Source: Tenacibaculum holothuriorum
GTDB taxonomy: Bacteria > Bacteroidota > Bacteroidia > Flavobacteriales > Flavobacteriaceae
NCBI RefSeq assembly: GCF_002120225.1
Contig: NZ_LAPZ01000007.1
Location: 222,817 to 286,816, forward strand
DNA: 64,000 bases
Direction of reading: 5' to 3'
Shown here: piece by piece, positions 8,206 through 16,690 of the stretch
Numbering within the stretch: the first letter of the stretch is position 1
Layout: every line of letters starts with the position of its first letter
The notes under the pieces: generated by a model
The model's database searches: none
Told to the model about the DNA's origin: nothing
Seen by the model: only the letters and a program-made list of their open reading frames with translations
Made by a program: the position numbers and the translations under genes

Positions 8206-8526
8206 ATGGAACCAGATTATTCAAGAGGAGAAAGATATGTTAGAGCTCAAAAAAGAGTTCAAGACATAAAACAATTCTACAAGCATTTAACTGTTTATTT
8301 AGCTGTTAATGTATTTTTAATTATAAGAAGAATATACAAGGATATTCAATACGGAGATTCAGTTTTTGAAGCCTTAACAGATGCTTCTAATTACCGATTT
8401 TTATTTTGGTGGGGAGTAATAGTAGTTTTTCACGCCATAGGAACATTTGGAATGCCGAATCTATTCAATAAAGATTGGGAAGATCGAAAGATTAAAGAAT
8501 ACATGAATAAAGAACAAAGAAGATAA
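8206..8526 (+). CDS. 2TM domain protein, tandem copy 5
   Basis: A 106-aa 2TM family protein with RYVRAQKRVQDIKQFYKHLTVYLAVN, the long-loop pattern YKDIQYGDSVFEALTDASNY, WGVIVVFHAIGTFG in helix 2 and the NKDWEDRKIKEYM box. It is the last member of the array, 17 bp before the amidohydrolase start codon, so the signalling genes and the secreted hydrolase probably share a transcript. Confidence 0.87.
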   Translation: MEPDYSRGERYVRAQKRVQDIKQFYKHLTVYLAVNVFLIIRRIYKDIQYGDSVFEALTDASNYRFLFWWGVIVVFHAIGTFGMPNLFNKDWEDRKIKEYMNKEQRR

Positions 8527-8543
8527 CTTAAAAACAAAAATTG

Positions 8544-9671
8544 ATGAAAACTAAATTACTATATAGCTTACTATTTTTTACTTCATTTTTATTCTCGCAA
8601 GAAAGTTTTGTAATAAACAATGTAAGACTATTTGATGGAGAAAAAGTAAAAGAAAATATGTCAATATTAATTGCTGATGGGAAAGTTTCTAAAATAGCTA
8701 GTGAGCCTATTCAGCATCAGAATATTATCGATGGAAAAGGAAAAACATTATTGCCAGCATTAACTAACGCTCACGTGCATGTTTGGGCTCCGGCAAGTTT
8801 AGAGCAAGCAGCAAAAGCAGGCGTTTTAAATTTATTAGATATGCATGCAGTTGAAACGTTAATTCCTATGATGAAAGGTTTTAGAGCTTCCAACAAACAT
8901 GCCGATTATTATTGTGCTGGTGGAGCAGCAACTGCACCAAAAGGACATGGAACTCAATACGGATTTCCAACCCCAACATTAACCAAACCAGAAGAGGCTA
9001 AAGACTTTGTAGAAGGAAGAGTAAAAGCTGGTGCAGATTATATAAAAATTATTAGAGAACCTTGGAAAGCAACCTTAAATGAAGAAACTACAAAAGCTCT
9101 GATTACAGCTGCTCATGAAGCAAATAAAAAAGCGGTAATTCATGTTTCTAAAGCTGTCGATGCACATGAAGTATTAAAGAATAAAGCAGATGGATTAGTG
9201 CATATTTGGGAAGATACATCTTTAACCAAAGAACAATTTGACGATTTAAAAGGAGAAGAGTTCTTTGTAATTCCTACACTTTTAACGATGCAAAAAGTAC
9301 AAGAGCTTTTTTACAAAAAGACCAAAGAGCAAGCTTTAGAAAAAGTAAAAAATATGCAAGATGAAGTAAAAAGATTATATGAAATAGGAGTTCCAATTTT
9401 AGCCGGAACCGATCCACCAAATGGAAATATTAACTACGGAACCGATTTATACAAAGAATTGAAATTGTTAAATGATGCAGGATTGTCTACTGTTGATGTT
9501 TTAAAATCAGCAACATCATTACCAGCTATTCATTTCAATTTAAAAGATAAAGGATTTTTGAAAGAAGGTTATAGAGCAGATATGATTTTGGTAGATGGGA
9601 ATCCGACCGAAAATATTGAAGATATAGCAAAAACAAAACGAGTTTTTAAACAAGGAAAAGAAGTAAAATAA
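8544..9671 (+). CDS. Exported amidohydrolase (imidazolonepropionase-like metal-dependent hydrolase)
   Basis: A 375-aa protein with a Sec signal peptide (MKTKLLYSLLFFTSFLFSQE) and an amidohydrolase-superfamily TIM barrel. Metal-site motifs are HVHV (NAHVHVW, near residue 77), the probable bridging lysine in GADYIKIIREPW, HVSKAVDAHE, VHIWED and GTDPPN. The superfamily hydrolyses amide or C-N bonds in cyclic or peptide substrates; this clade (imidazolonepropionase-like, often annotated prolidase-like) is usually periplasmic and its natural substrate is not fixed. ATG 8544 is preferred to the in-frame TTG three bases earlier. It lies between the 2TM array and the response regulator. A ring-opening or dipeptidase role is inference only. 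Confidence 0.82.
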   Translation: MKTKLLYSLLFFTSFLFSQESFVINNVRLFDGEKVKENMSILIADGKVSKIASEPIQHQNIIDGKGKTLLPALTNAHVHVWAPASLEQAAKAGVLNLLDMHAVETLIPMMKGFRASNKHADYYCAGGAATAPKGHGTQYGFPTPTLTKPEEAKDFVEGRVKAGADYIKIIREPWKATLNEETTKALITAAHEANKKAVIHVSKAVDAHEVLKNKADGLVHIWEDTSLTKEQFDDLKGEEFFVIPTLLTMQKVQELFYKKTKEQALEKVKNMQDEVKRLYEIGVPILAGTDPPNGNINYGTDLYKELKLLNDAGLSTVDVLKSATSLPAIHFNLKDKGFLKEGYRADMILVDGNPTENIEDIAKTKRVFKQGKEVK

Positions 9672-9699
9672 TATATTAGTACAGCCAAACTTTATATAC

Positions 9700-10455
9700 A
9701 TGAAAGTATTAATTATAGAAGACGAAAAGCCAGCAGCAAGAAGGCTTAACAGAATGTTAGCAGCATTAGATATTCCTGTGCAAGAAATGTTACATTCGGT
9801 AGAAGAAGCGATTAATTGGTTTCAAAACAACGAACATCCTGATTTAATTTTCTTAGATATTCAATTATCTGACGGATTATCATTCGAGATTTTTGAAGAA
9901 GTGCCTGTAAAGTCAGCTATAATTTTTACTACTGCGTATGATGAATATGCTTTGAAAGCCTTTAAATTAAATTCGATTGATTACTTATTAAAACCCATTG
10001 ATGAAGATGAGTTAAAAGTAGCAGTTGATAAGTTTAAAGAACAACAACCTAAACAAACCGATTTAAGAGTTGATATTGATGAAATTCGTAAGCTTCTAAT
10101 TAATCCAATTGATAGAAAGTTTAAAAAACGATTTACCATTAAAGTAGGTCAGCATTTAAAAATTATTCATACCGATGAAATAGAATGCTTTTATTCAGAA
10201 AATAAAGCAACCTATATTCATACAAATGCTAATAGAAACTATTTAATAGATCATTCTTTAGAGCATTGGCAAGATCAATTAGATCCTGAACATTTTTATA
10301 GAGTAAATAGAACTTTTGTAGTGCATATAAATGCGATAAAAGATATCGTTTCTTATACCAATTCCCGTTTACAGTTAAAACTAGATTCTTTTAAAGAACA
10401 AGAAATTATAGTAAGTAGAGAGCGCGTAAAAGACTTTAAAAAGTGGATTGATTAG
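9700..10455 (+). CDS. LytTR-family response regulator
   Basis: A 251-aa two-domain regulator. The receiver domain (1 to about 120) has the acidic pair D8/E9, phospho-acceptor D53 in IFLDIQLSDG, T77 in FTTAYDEYA and K98 in YLLKPI. The LytTR DNA-binding domain follows (about 145-250) with GQHLKIIHTDEIECFYSENKAT-like strands and FYRVNRTFVV. It is the natural partner of the LytS-type kinase encoded upstream, which has no other regulator nearby. It ends by overlapping the convergent hutG stop by 4 bp. Its targets cannot be read from the window with confidence. Confidence 0.9.
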   Translation: MKVLIIEDEKPAARRLNRMLAALDIPVQEMLHSVEEAINWFQNNEHPDLIFLDIQLSDGLSFEIFEEVPVKSAIIFTTAYDEYALKAFKLNSIDYLLKPIDEDELKVAVDKFKEQQPKQTDLRVDIDEIRKLLINPIDRKFKKRFTIKVGQHLKIIHTDEIECFYSENKATYIHTNANRNYLIDHSLEHWQDQLDPEHFYRVNRTFVVHINAIKDIVSYTNSRLQLKLDSFKEQEIIVSRERVKDFKKWID

Positions 10456-11450
10456 TTTGATTTCTTAGCTTTAATAAAATCTGAAATTAAATAAGAAATA
10501 AACTTTCCTACTTGTCCGTTTGCTATGCTATCATTTATAACAGCTGGAGCACCTTCGCAAATATGTAAATAAGAGGCATTTTTGTTTTTTCCGAAGTAAT
10601 ACATAAAACGACGGGTTTGTTGAGGTGTAAATCCACTCGGAGTCATAGCACTACTAGGAAAGCTTTGAATACAATCCAAATCTATTTCAATTCCAAAAGA
10701 AGTATTCTCAATAAAGTTATTCGCTCTTTGTAATTCACTTTCAAAAGTAGTAGTTTGATAAACTTCTAATTCTTCAAAAAGATTATAATCAATATTGGTA
10801 TTACTGTGCATAAAATCGAAAATATACTGAGGTGTATAGTTTTCGTGTAAACCAAACATAAAGTATTTCTCTAAATATTTATGTTCAATAGCATATGAAA
10901 ATCCGTTTCCACTATGACGCTCTTCTAAACGACGTAAATCGGTGTGAGCATCTAAATTAATAGCATTAATTGGTTGATTTTTTCCTTCAGAGAGACCTTT
11001 TAAATTTCCATACGAATTGTTATGCCCACCACCAATAATGATTGGAGTTTTATCAGCTTCAACAATTGTTTTTATGATTTCTGATAGTTTAGTATCAATA
11101 GCTTTTACTAAATAATCACCTTTTTCACGATCTAAACCATCAAAATCAGCAACTTGTTCAGCATAATCTAAATAACCAAGAACTAAGATGTCTTTTCCAT
11201 CAATAAACTGATTTTGTTGTGTGTTTAAAAATGATTTTAAAGCAGGAATAAAAGCTGTTTGTGCACCTCCGTTTCCGTAATTCATTTTTACACCAATATC
11301 TTCAGGAACTCCTATGATTACAAACTCTGCAGATGAATTCGCTAAGTCATCTAAATTAGTTATTGATTGTACTACTTCTCCTAGTTTTGTTTCTCCTTCT
11401 CTTGGATTAACAAAATTGGTAACTTCTTGTTTAGAGAAAATGTATAACAT
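10452..11450 (-). CDS. hutG: Formimidoylglutamase (arginase/ureohydrolase family)
   Basis: A 332-aa ureohydrolase-fold protein. Manganese ligands are visible in GGGHNNSYG, NLDAHTDLR and GIEIDLDCIQSF. Together with the adjacent hutI this points to hydrolysis of N-formimidoyl-L-glutamate to glutamate and formamide, the last step of one histidine degradation route, rather than arginase activity. It lies 1 bp downstream of hutI on the same strand, so they form an operon. HutH and HutU are not in the window. It ends tail-to-tail with the LytTR regulator. Confidence 0.85.
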   Translation of the reverse strand: MLYIFSKQEVTNFVNPREGETKLGEVVQSITNLDDLANSSAEFVIIGVPEDIGVKMNYGNGGAQTAFIPALKSFLNTQQNQFIDGKDILVLGYLDYAEQVADFDGLDREKGDYLVKAIDTKLSEIIKTIVEADKTPIIIGGGHNNSYGNLKGLSEGKNQPINAINLDAHTDLRRLEERHSGNGFSYAIEHKYLEKYFMFGLHENYTPQYIFDFMHSNTNIDYNLFEELEVYQTTTFESELQRANNFIENTSFGIEIDLDCIQSFPSSAMTPSGFTPQQTRRFMYYFGKNKNASYLHICEGAPAVINDSIANGQVGKFISYLISDFIKAKKSN

Positions 11451-11451
11451 G

Positions 11452-12684
11452 TTAGATAGCTTTTCCGTTTATAAAAACCGAATCAATTAAAACCGAACCA
11501 AAGTTATAAGGAATTGCTCCATAGCTTAAAATCTCTTTGGTAATGATAAAATTTGCTTTTTTTCCTTTGGTGATACTTCCAACTTCATCAGAAAGATTCA
11601 TAGCATAGGCTCCGTTAATTGTTGCTGCATTAATGGCTTCTTCAGGTGTCATTTTCATTTTAATACATGCAGTAGCAACCACAAAATTCATATTACCTGA
11701 TGGAGTAGAACCTGGGTTAAAATCGGTAGCTAAAGCTAAGGGTAATCCTGCATTGATGATATCTCGTGCAGGAGTATAAGGAATGCTTAAAAAGTACGAA
11801 CAAGAAGGCAATGCCACAGGCATCGTATTAGTTCCTTTCAAGGTTTCGATATCTTCTTTATTCATTACTTCTAAATGATCTACAGATAGCGCATTGTGTT
11901 TTACACTTACTTGAACACCACCAATAGTTGTAAACTGATTTACGTGCACTTTAGGTGTTAGCCCGTATTTTTTACCTGCTTCTAAAATTCTGTTGGTATC
12001 TTCTACCGAGAAATATCCTGTTTCGCAAAAAGCATCGATAAACTCAGCTAAGTTTTCTTCAGCAACTTTTGGTAGCATCTCTTCAATAATTAAATTGATG
12101 TACCCTTCTTTATTGCTTTTGTATTCTGTTGGAAAGGCATGCGCACCTAAAAAAGTAGCTTTGATAGGAAGTTTATAGTTCTCACGTAATTTTTTAATTA
12201 CACGTAACATTTTTAATTCAGCTTCTACAGTTAAACCGTAACCCGATTTAATTTCAACAGCACCCGTACCTAATTTCATTACTTCTTCTAAGCGAACTGC
12301 TGATTGCTTGTATAACTCTTCTTCAGAAGTTTCTTGTAATTTCTTTGCTGAATTTAAAATCCCACCACCTTTATTGGCAATCTCTTCATAGCTTAAACCG
12401 TTTATTCTATCAACAAATTCTTGTTCTCTGTTACCAGCGTAAACAATATGTGTATGAGAATCGCACCAAGTTGGTAATATCATTTTACCAGTACAATCAA
12501 TTGTGTTTTCTATTAATGTAGGAACATTATCCATAGAACCATAATCTACAATAGTATCATTTTCAATTAATAAAAATGCATTTTTAATAGTAGGTAATAC
12601 TTTCATATCAGCTCCACTAACTTTTGTAATAGTAGCTTCTCTAACTTGAATTAATTCCTTGATATTTATCAATAAAGTTGTCAT
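11452..12684 (-). CDS. hutI: Imidazolonepropionase
   Basis: A 410-aa amidohydrolase-superfamily enzyme with full-length HutI features: HTHIVYAGNRE (metal and substrate loop), GGGILNSAKK, KSGYGLTVEAELKML, THFLGAH-like FLGAHAFP, VHVNQFTTIGG, VDHLE and ATDFNPGS. It opens the ring of imidazolonepropionate to N-formimidoylglutamate in the cytosol, feeding hutG directly downstream. A TAAGTTTG motif (-7 type) lies about 24 bp upstream on its strand but without a clear TTG -33 element. The divergent neighbour is a DUF3995 membrane protein. Confidence 0.93.
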   Translation of the reverse strand: MTTLLINIKELIQVREATITKVSGADMKVLPTIKNAFLLIENDTIVDYGSMDNVPTLIENTIDCTGKMILPTWCDSHTHIVYAGNREQEFVDRINGLSYEEIANKGGGILNSAKKLQETSEEELYKQSAVRLEEVMKLGTGAVEIKSGYGLTVEAELKMLRVIKKLRENYKLPIKATFLGAHAFPTEYKSNKEGYINLIIEEMLPKVAEENLAEFIDAFCETGYFSVEDTNRILEAGKKYGLTPKVHVNQFTTIGGVQVSVKHNALSVDHLEVMNKEDIETLKGTNTMPVALPSCSYFLSIPYTPARDIINAGLPLALATDFNPGSTPSGNMNFVVATACIKMKMTPEEAINAATINGAYAMNLSDEVGSITKGKKANFIITKEILSYGAIPYNFGSVLIDSVFINGKAI

Positions 12685-12707
12685 GTGTTGTTTGTAATTT
12701 TGTTTGA

Positions 12708-12715
12708 CAAACTTA
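12708..12715 (-). promoter_or_regulatory. Possible -7 element for the hut genes
   Basis: TAAGTTTG on the minus strand matches the Bacteroidetes TAnnTTTG -7 element and lies about 24 bp before the hutI start codon. No TTG is found at the usual distance upstream, so support is partial. Confidence 0.35.
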
Positions 12716-12732
12716 CATTAAAAACCACAATT

Positions 12733-13149
12733 ATGATTTATTTTTTAGGAGTGATTAGTGTTTTAATTCTCTTTTTGATTTCAGTAATTCATTTTTATTG
12801 GGCGTTTGGAGGAGAGTGGGGTATATGTGGAGTAATACCGACCAAAACTAATAAGGATAAAGTGATAAATCCACCAATCATTGCTACAGTTTTTGTGGGA
12901 TTGTTCTTAGTCTTATTTGCTTTATTGTATGCTGAAAAACTACAAATTATTTCAATGAAGTTTTTACCAATTTTTATTTTAAACTACGGAGTTTATATAA
13001 TAGCAAGTATTTTTCTACTTAGAGCCATTGGAGATTTTAAGTATGTAGGCTTTTTTAAGAAAATTAAAAATACTCAGTTTGCTAAAAATGATACAATGTA
13101 TTTTTCTCCTTTATGTTTGTTTTTAGGAATTGTAGGAATGCTGATTTAG
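12733..13149 (+). CDS. DUF3995 membrane protein
   Basis: A 138-aa protein with four predicted membrane helices and the DUF3995 pattern SVIHFYWAFGGEWG near the N-terminus. The function of the family is unknown. The frame is open 48 bp further upstream from a TTG-like codon at 12685, but the ATG at 12733 begins directly before the first helix (MIYFLGVISVLILF), which is the usual start of this family, and the upstream stretch looks like promoter DNA shared with hutI. It is the only plus-strand gene between hutI and the NTR-type membrane gene. Confidence 0.78.
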   Translation: MIYFLGVISVLILFLISVIHFYWAFGGEWGICGVIPTKTNKDKVINPPIIATVFVGLFLVLFALLYAEKLQIISMKFLPIFILNYGVYIIASIFLLRAIGDFKYVGFFKKIKNTQFAKNDTMYFSPLCLFLGIVGMLI

Positions 13150-13182
13150 ATTTATAAATTAGAGAATTAGACTAACGTTTTC

Positions 13183-13280
13183 AGTTATGATTAATAAGAA
13201 CTTAGCTAAATCAAAAAGATTTGAAGATTCTATAAAATACACTAAAATCTATATTAATTATACCAATGTTATATACTGTT
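13183..13280. repeat. Flavobacterial intergenic repeat, degenerate copy A
   Basis: About 98 bp with ATGATT near the left end, a CTAAATC...GATTTG imperfect hairpin inside, and the right-end motif AATTATACCAATGTTATATA at 13256. The right end resembles the one at 40451 (AATTATACACCGTGTTACGT) and it also lies at the stop codon of a minus-strand accessory-type gene. The relation is judged by eye. Confidence 0.45.
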
Positions 13281-14234
13281 CTTTTTTATTTTTAATAGAA
13301 TATTCTTTCCAATTAATTTAACTATAGTTGTAATTAGGCTAAAAACTATTCCTATACCTATAATAAAGGAAAAAGCTTTGTAAAAATCTTTATTATATTC
13401 TACTTCTTGATGTAAATTCAAAAATATCATATAAAAAGTAGTTATAACTATTGATATATATGAGACATAATTATAAATAAATGATTGCTTAAAGTTGAGT
13501 TTTTCTTTTAATAGAGTTAAATAAATTAAGTTTAAAATAAAAAGGAAAGCAAAAATTAAAGTGATATGTATAATTTTAAAACCCATTAATTTTGGAAATA
13601 AAAATTTACTAATTAGGAAGTAGTAGAAAAAACCATTAATTATTCCTATACCGATGCTGTATGGTAATAGTTTGATTTTTAACCTGTAACACAGGAATAA
13701 GAATAGGGTAATTAAACAAAAAATAAAAATGTTTTTTAATAAAGGAATTAGTTTTATAAGTTGAAAATTAACAATTTTTGAATCTTTAGTTTTTCTAATT
13801 TTTAAGAAATCAAATTCAAATTTTAAAGCCTCTTTATAATTATTAAAATCATTTTTTGATAACAATTCATTTTCACTACTGTAAATTATTATACTTTGAT
13901 TACAGGCATATGAGTCGTTTATTAAACCATATGCATTTGGGGTAGAGTAAACTAACCATTTTTGTCCCTTTTTGTACAAAAAATTACAAACTCCTCCACA
14001 ATTGTTATAACCAGAAATAAATTTAGTTGTTTGACCTTTAAAAATCTGTTCAACTTCAAAGGTGAATTTTTGATATCCTAAATTATCACAATCTTCAACG
14101 TCAATTATTTCTCCAGTAAAGATTAAAGAATAGGTGTCATATATCTCTTGAGTAATTTTTTTATGCTTACAACTACAACTATAAGAATTATAAGTATTTA
14201 GTAATAAAAAAAATATAAAAAATAATTTTTTCAT
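13269..14234 (-). CDS. NTR/TIMP-like domain membrane protein
   Basis: A 321-aa protein I recognise only by domain. A signal peptide of about 19 residues is followed by CSC at residues 20-22, then a beta-rich domain to about residue 130 with FTGEIIDV, FEVEQIFKG, CGGVC and KKGQKWLVYS. This is the pattern of netrin-like/TIMP-type (OB-fold) domains found in bacterial secreted proteins. From about residue 160 to the end there are about six to seven hydrophobic helices, so the NTR head would face the periplasm on a membrane base. Its coding sequence is even richer in A/T than its neighbours. Its stop codon sits inside a repeat (13183-13280). Protease inhibition is possible by analogy but unproven. 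Confidence 0.62.
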   Translation of the reverse strand: MKKLFFIFFLLLNTYNSYSCSCKHKKITQEIYDTYSLIFTGEIIDVEDCDNLGYQKFTFEVEQIFKGQTTKFISGYNNCGGVCNFLYKKGQKWLVYSTPNAYGLINDSYACNQSIIIYSSENELLSKNDFNNYKEALKFEFDFLKIRKTKDSKIVNFQLIKLIPLLKNIFIFCLITLFLFLCYRLKIKLLPYSIGIGIINGFFYYFLISKFLFPKLMGFKIIHITLIFAFLFILNLIYLTLLKEKLNFKQSFIYNYVSYISIVITTFYMIFLNLHQEVEYNKDFYKAFSFIIGIGIVFSLITTIVKLIGKNILLKIKKNSI

Positions 14235-14350
14235 TTTTAGGTAGAATATAACTTAGTTTAAGAATATGTATCCGTTTTAATGTTTAATGGTTTATATTCA
14301 GCATTAACGAATTTACCTAAAAATAGACCAAGAGTCAAAATAAGTTTTAA

Positions 14351-14384
14351 GTATAAAAAAATCCTAAACAAGAGTTTAGGATTT
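14351..14384 (-). terminator. Terminator after guanine deaminase gene
   Basis: An 11-bp perfect stem (AAATCCTAAAC with GTTTAGGATTT) with loop AAGA, followed on the minus strand by TTTTTT. It lies just downstream of the minus-strand stop codon at 14390. Confidence 0.88.
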
Positions 14385-14389
14385 GTATT

Positions 14390-14869
14390 TTAATATTCAA
14401 TTTTATCGTCTTTTTCAGACCATTTTTGAAATGGCTCTAAAGCTATTTCACGTCCTACTTGCTCAAACGGAATACTTCTTTTCTCGTATGGTAATGGAAT
14501 TTCTTTATAAATGAATTCATCATCAAACCCAATATTAGCAGCATCTACTTGATTACTTCCATAGAATACTTTGTCTGGTCTTGCCCAATAAATAGCTCCT
14601 AAACACATAGGACAAGGCTCACAAGAGGTATATACAACACATCCATCTAACTGAAAAGAGCCTAAGTTCTTGCAAGCATCTCTAATCGCAGTAACTTCTG
14701 CATGAGCTGTAGGGTCGTTTGTTGAGGTAACTTTGTTGTTTCCACGTCCCACAATTTCTCCATCTTTTACAATAATACATCCAAAAGGACCACCTTCGTT
14801 GTTTTGCATTCCGCGTAAAGCTGCTTTTACAGCTTCACTCATATATTCTTCGTGTTTGTTCATCTTCAT
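14390..14869 (-). CDS. guaD: Guanine deaminase-type nucleoside/nucleobase deaminase
   Basis: A 159-aa cytidine deaminase-like zinc enzyme. The zinc ligands and proton shuttle are H56 and E58 in PTAHAEV and C86/C89 in SCEPCPMC. Length, the GGPFGCIIVKDGEIVGRG start and the C-terminal FIYKEI/PLPYEKRSIP region match the small GuaD of Bacillus type rather than TadA, so deamination of guanine to xanthine in the cytosol is the likely reaction. It is a single-gene unit between its own terminator and the fumC terminator. Confidence 0.85.
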   Translation of the reverse strand: MKMNKHEEYMSEAVKAALRGMQNNEGGPFGCIIVKDGEIVGRGNNKVTSTNDPTAHAEVTAIRDACKNLGSFQLDGCVVYTSCEPCPMCLGAIYWARPDKVFYGSNQVDAANIGFDDEFIYKEIPLPYEKRSIPFEQVGREIALEPFQKWSEKDDKIEY

Positions 14870-14896
14870 TATCTTATATGGTTAATTTTTTTAGCT

Positions 14897-14925
14897 AAAA
14901 AAAGCTGCAATTTTTTGCAGCTTTT
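14897..14925 (-). terminator. Terminator after fumC
   Basis: An 11-bp stem (AAAAGCTGCAA with TTGCAGCTTTT) and a 4-nt loop, followed by T on the minus strand; it lies 24 bp beyond the fumC stop. Confidence 0.86.
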
Positions 14926-14948
14926 AAGTTCTGTACAAAAATACAGTT

Positions 14949-16349
14949 TTATTTTAAACTACCTGTCATGTCTTCTGGTTTTACCCATTCGTCATATTGT
15001 TCAGCAGTTACATATCCTAAATTGATAGCTTCTTCTTTTAAAGTAGTTCCGTTAGCGTGCGCAGTATTTGCGATTTCTGCTGCTTTGTAGTACCCAATTT
15101 TAGTATTTAAAGCAGTTACTAACATCAATGAATTGTTTACCAATTCTGTAATTCTACCGTGGTTTGGTTCAATACCAGCAGCACAATTTACATCAAATGA
15201 TACACAAGCATCTCCAATTAACTGAGCCGATTGTAATACGTTTGCAGCCATCATTGGTTTGAATACGTTTAACTCATAATGTCCTTGAGTTCCACCAACA
15301 GTTACAGCAACATCATTCCCCATTACTTGTGCACAAACCATGGTAATAGCTTCTGCTTGTGTTGGGTTTACTTTACCTGGCATGATAGAAGATCCTGGTT
15401 CGTTTGCAGGAATGATTAATTCTCCAATTCCAGAACGAGGTCCTGATGCCATTAAACGAATATCATTGGCTATTTTATTTAAAGAAACGGCTAATTGCTT
15501 TAAAGCTCCGTGTGTTTCAACTAAAGCATCGTGTGCAGCTAAAGCTTCAAACTTGTTTTCAGCAGTAACAAATGGTAACCCTGTAAATTCTGCAATATAT
15601 TTTGCTACTAATACATCGTAACCTGCTGGAGTATTTAATCCAGTACCTACAGCAGTACCTCCTAAAGCCAATTGAGCTAAATGAGCTAATGAATTTTTTA
15701 AAGCTTTTAAACCAAAGTTTAATTGTGCTACATATCCAGAAAACTCTTGTCCTAATGTTAAAGGAGTAGCATCCATTAAGTGTGTACGTCCAATTTTTAC
15801 AACATTTTTAAAAGCTTCAGATTTAGCTTGTAAGGTGTCACGTAATTGCTCTACACCAGGAATCGTAACCTCTACAATCTTTTTATAAGCTGCAATGTGC
15901 ATTCCAGTAGGGAACGTATCATTAGATGATTGTGATTTATTTACATCATCATTTGGCTGAATAGTTTTTTCTCCCTCACCAATTACTTTACCTGCAATTT
16001 CGTGCGCTCTATTGGCAATTACTTCGTTTACATTCATATTAGATTGTGTACCCGAACCTGTTTGCCAAATTACTAATGGAAATTGATCATCGTGCTTTCC
16101 TGCTAAAATTTCATCACAAACCTGACCGATTAAATCACGTTTTTCTGCTGCTAAAACACCTAATTCACAGTTGGTAAAAGCAGCGGCTTTTTTTAAGTAA
16201 GCAAATCCGTATACTACCTCTAAAGGCATAGAAGCAGGAGCTCCGATTTTAAAATTATTACGAGAACGCTCTGTTTGTGCTCCCCAATATTTATCTGCAG
16301 GTACTTCTACCTGTCCCATTGTATCTTTTTCAATTCTATATTTAGTCAT
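14949..16349 (-). CDS. fumC: Fumarate hydratase, class II
   Basis: A 466-aa fumarase/aspartase superfamily enzyme, full length. Key motifs are [14 protein letters not shown], the [12 protein letters not shown] block and the [13 protein letters not shown] signature loop. It interconverts fumarate and malate in the TCA cycle without an iron-sulphur cluster. The open frame continues 13 codons upstream, but the ATG at 16349 ([12 protein letters not shown]) is the family start. A TAATTTTG -7-like element on the minus strand at 16386-16393 would give a short leader. Confidence 0.95.
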   Translation of the reverse strand: MTKYRIEKDTMGQVEVPADKYWGAQTERSRNNFKIGAPASMPLEVVYGFAYLKKAAAFTNCELGVLAAEKRDLIGQVCDEILAGKHDDQFPLVIWQTGSGTQSNMNVNEVIANRAHEIAGKVIGEGEKTIQPNDDVNKSQSSNDTFPTGMHIAAYKKIVEVTIPGVEQLRDTLQAKSEAFKNVVKIGRTHLMDATPLTLGQEFSGYVAQLNFGLKALKNSLAHLAQLALGGTAVGTGLNTPAGYDVLVAKYIAEFTGLPFVTAENKFEALAAHDALVETHGALKQLAVSLNKIANDIRLMASGPRSGIGELIIPANEPGSSIMPGKVNPTQAEAITMVCAQVMGNDVAVTVGGTQGHYELNVFKPMMAANVLQSAQLIGDACVSFDVNCAAGIEPNHGRITELVNNSLMLVTALNTKIGYYKAAEIANTAHANGTTLKEEAINLGYVTAEQYDEWVKPEDMTGSLK

Positions 16350-16435
16350 GTTGAATTGTTTAAATTGCTTAAAATTAACGAAGTCCAAAATTACAAATTC
16401 TTATAGTTTTAGATGTTGATTTTTATGAGATTTTA

Positions 16436-16466
16436 TTGGTTGTAAAAAAAAATAGTTTTAATTTTG
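16436..16466 (+). promoter_or_regulatory. Promoter of the 57-aa membrane protein gene
   Basis: TTG at 16436-16438, a 20-bp spacer and TAATTTTG at 16459-16466: a full Bacteroidetes-type promoter placed about 29 bp before the ATG at 16495. Confidence 0.6.
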
Positions 16467-16494
16467 TCGCGTAACAATTATTAAGAAGAAACAA

Positions 16495-16668
16495 ATGTTA
16501 GATTTTTCAGAATTTTCAGGATTAGTATTATTCATGTTTATTTTTACAGCTGGATTTTGGTTGTTAATTTTCTTATTGACATTTGTAGTTCCTTACTGGA
16601 TTGGTGGTACAATCTGGGAAAACTGGAAATTAAAGAAAGAAGCTAAGAAAGCTGCTGAAGGTAAGTAA
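16495..16668 (+). CDS. Small single-pass membrane protein (57 aa)
   Basis: A 57-codon gene below the usual length cut-off. It encodes a short N-terminal polar stretch, one long hydrophobic segment (residues 9-35, LVLFMFIFTAGFWLLIFLL), the turn VVPYWIGGTIWENW and a lysine-rich tail (KLKKEAKKAAEGK). Support for a real gene comes from the consensus promoter upstream, an AAGAAG ribosome-binding-like site, a coding-type composition and its own strong terminator 23 bp after the stop. I do not recognise a family or function; the shape suggests a small accessory subunit or regulator of a membrane complex, and this is only inference. Confidence 0.72.
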   Translation: MLDFSEFSGLVLFMFIFTAGFWLLIFLLTFVVPYWIGGTIWENWKLKKEAKKAAEGK

Positions 16669-16690
16669 GCATCTTAATTCAATAATATTA

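Noticed and set aside
8541..8543. TTG start for the amidohydrolase
   Set aside because: ATG directly follows and gives a normal signal peptide; adding one codon has no support.
12685..12732. Upstream extension of the DUF3995 protein
   Set aside because: The added residues are not membrane-like and the DNA overlaps the shared promoter region of hutI; ATG 12733 fits the family start.
15340..15621. Plus-strand frame inside fumC
   Set aside because: Antisense shadow of a well-conserved enzyme gene; composition and start give no support.
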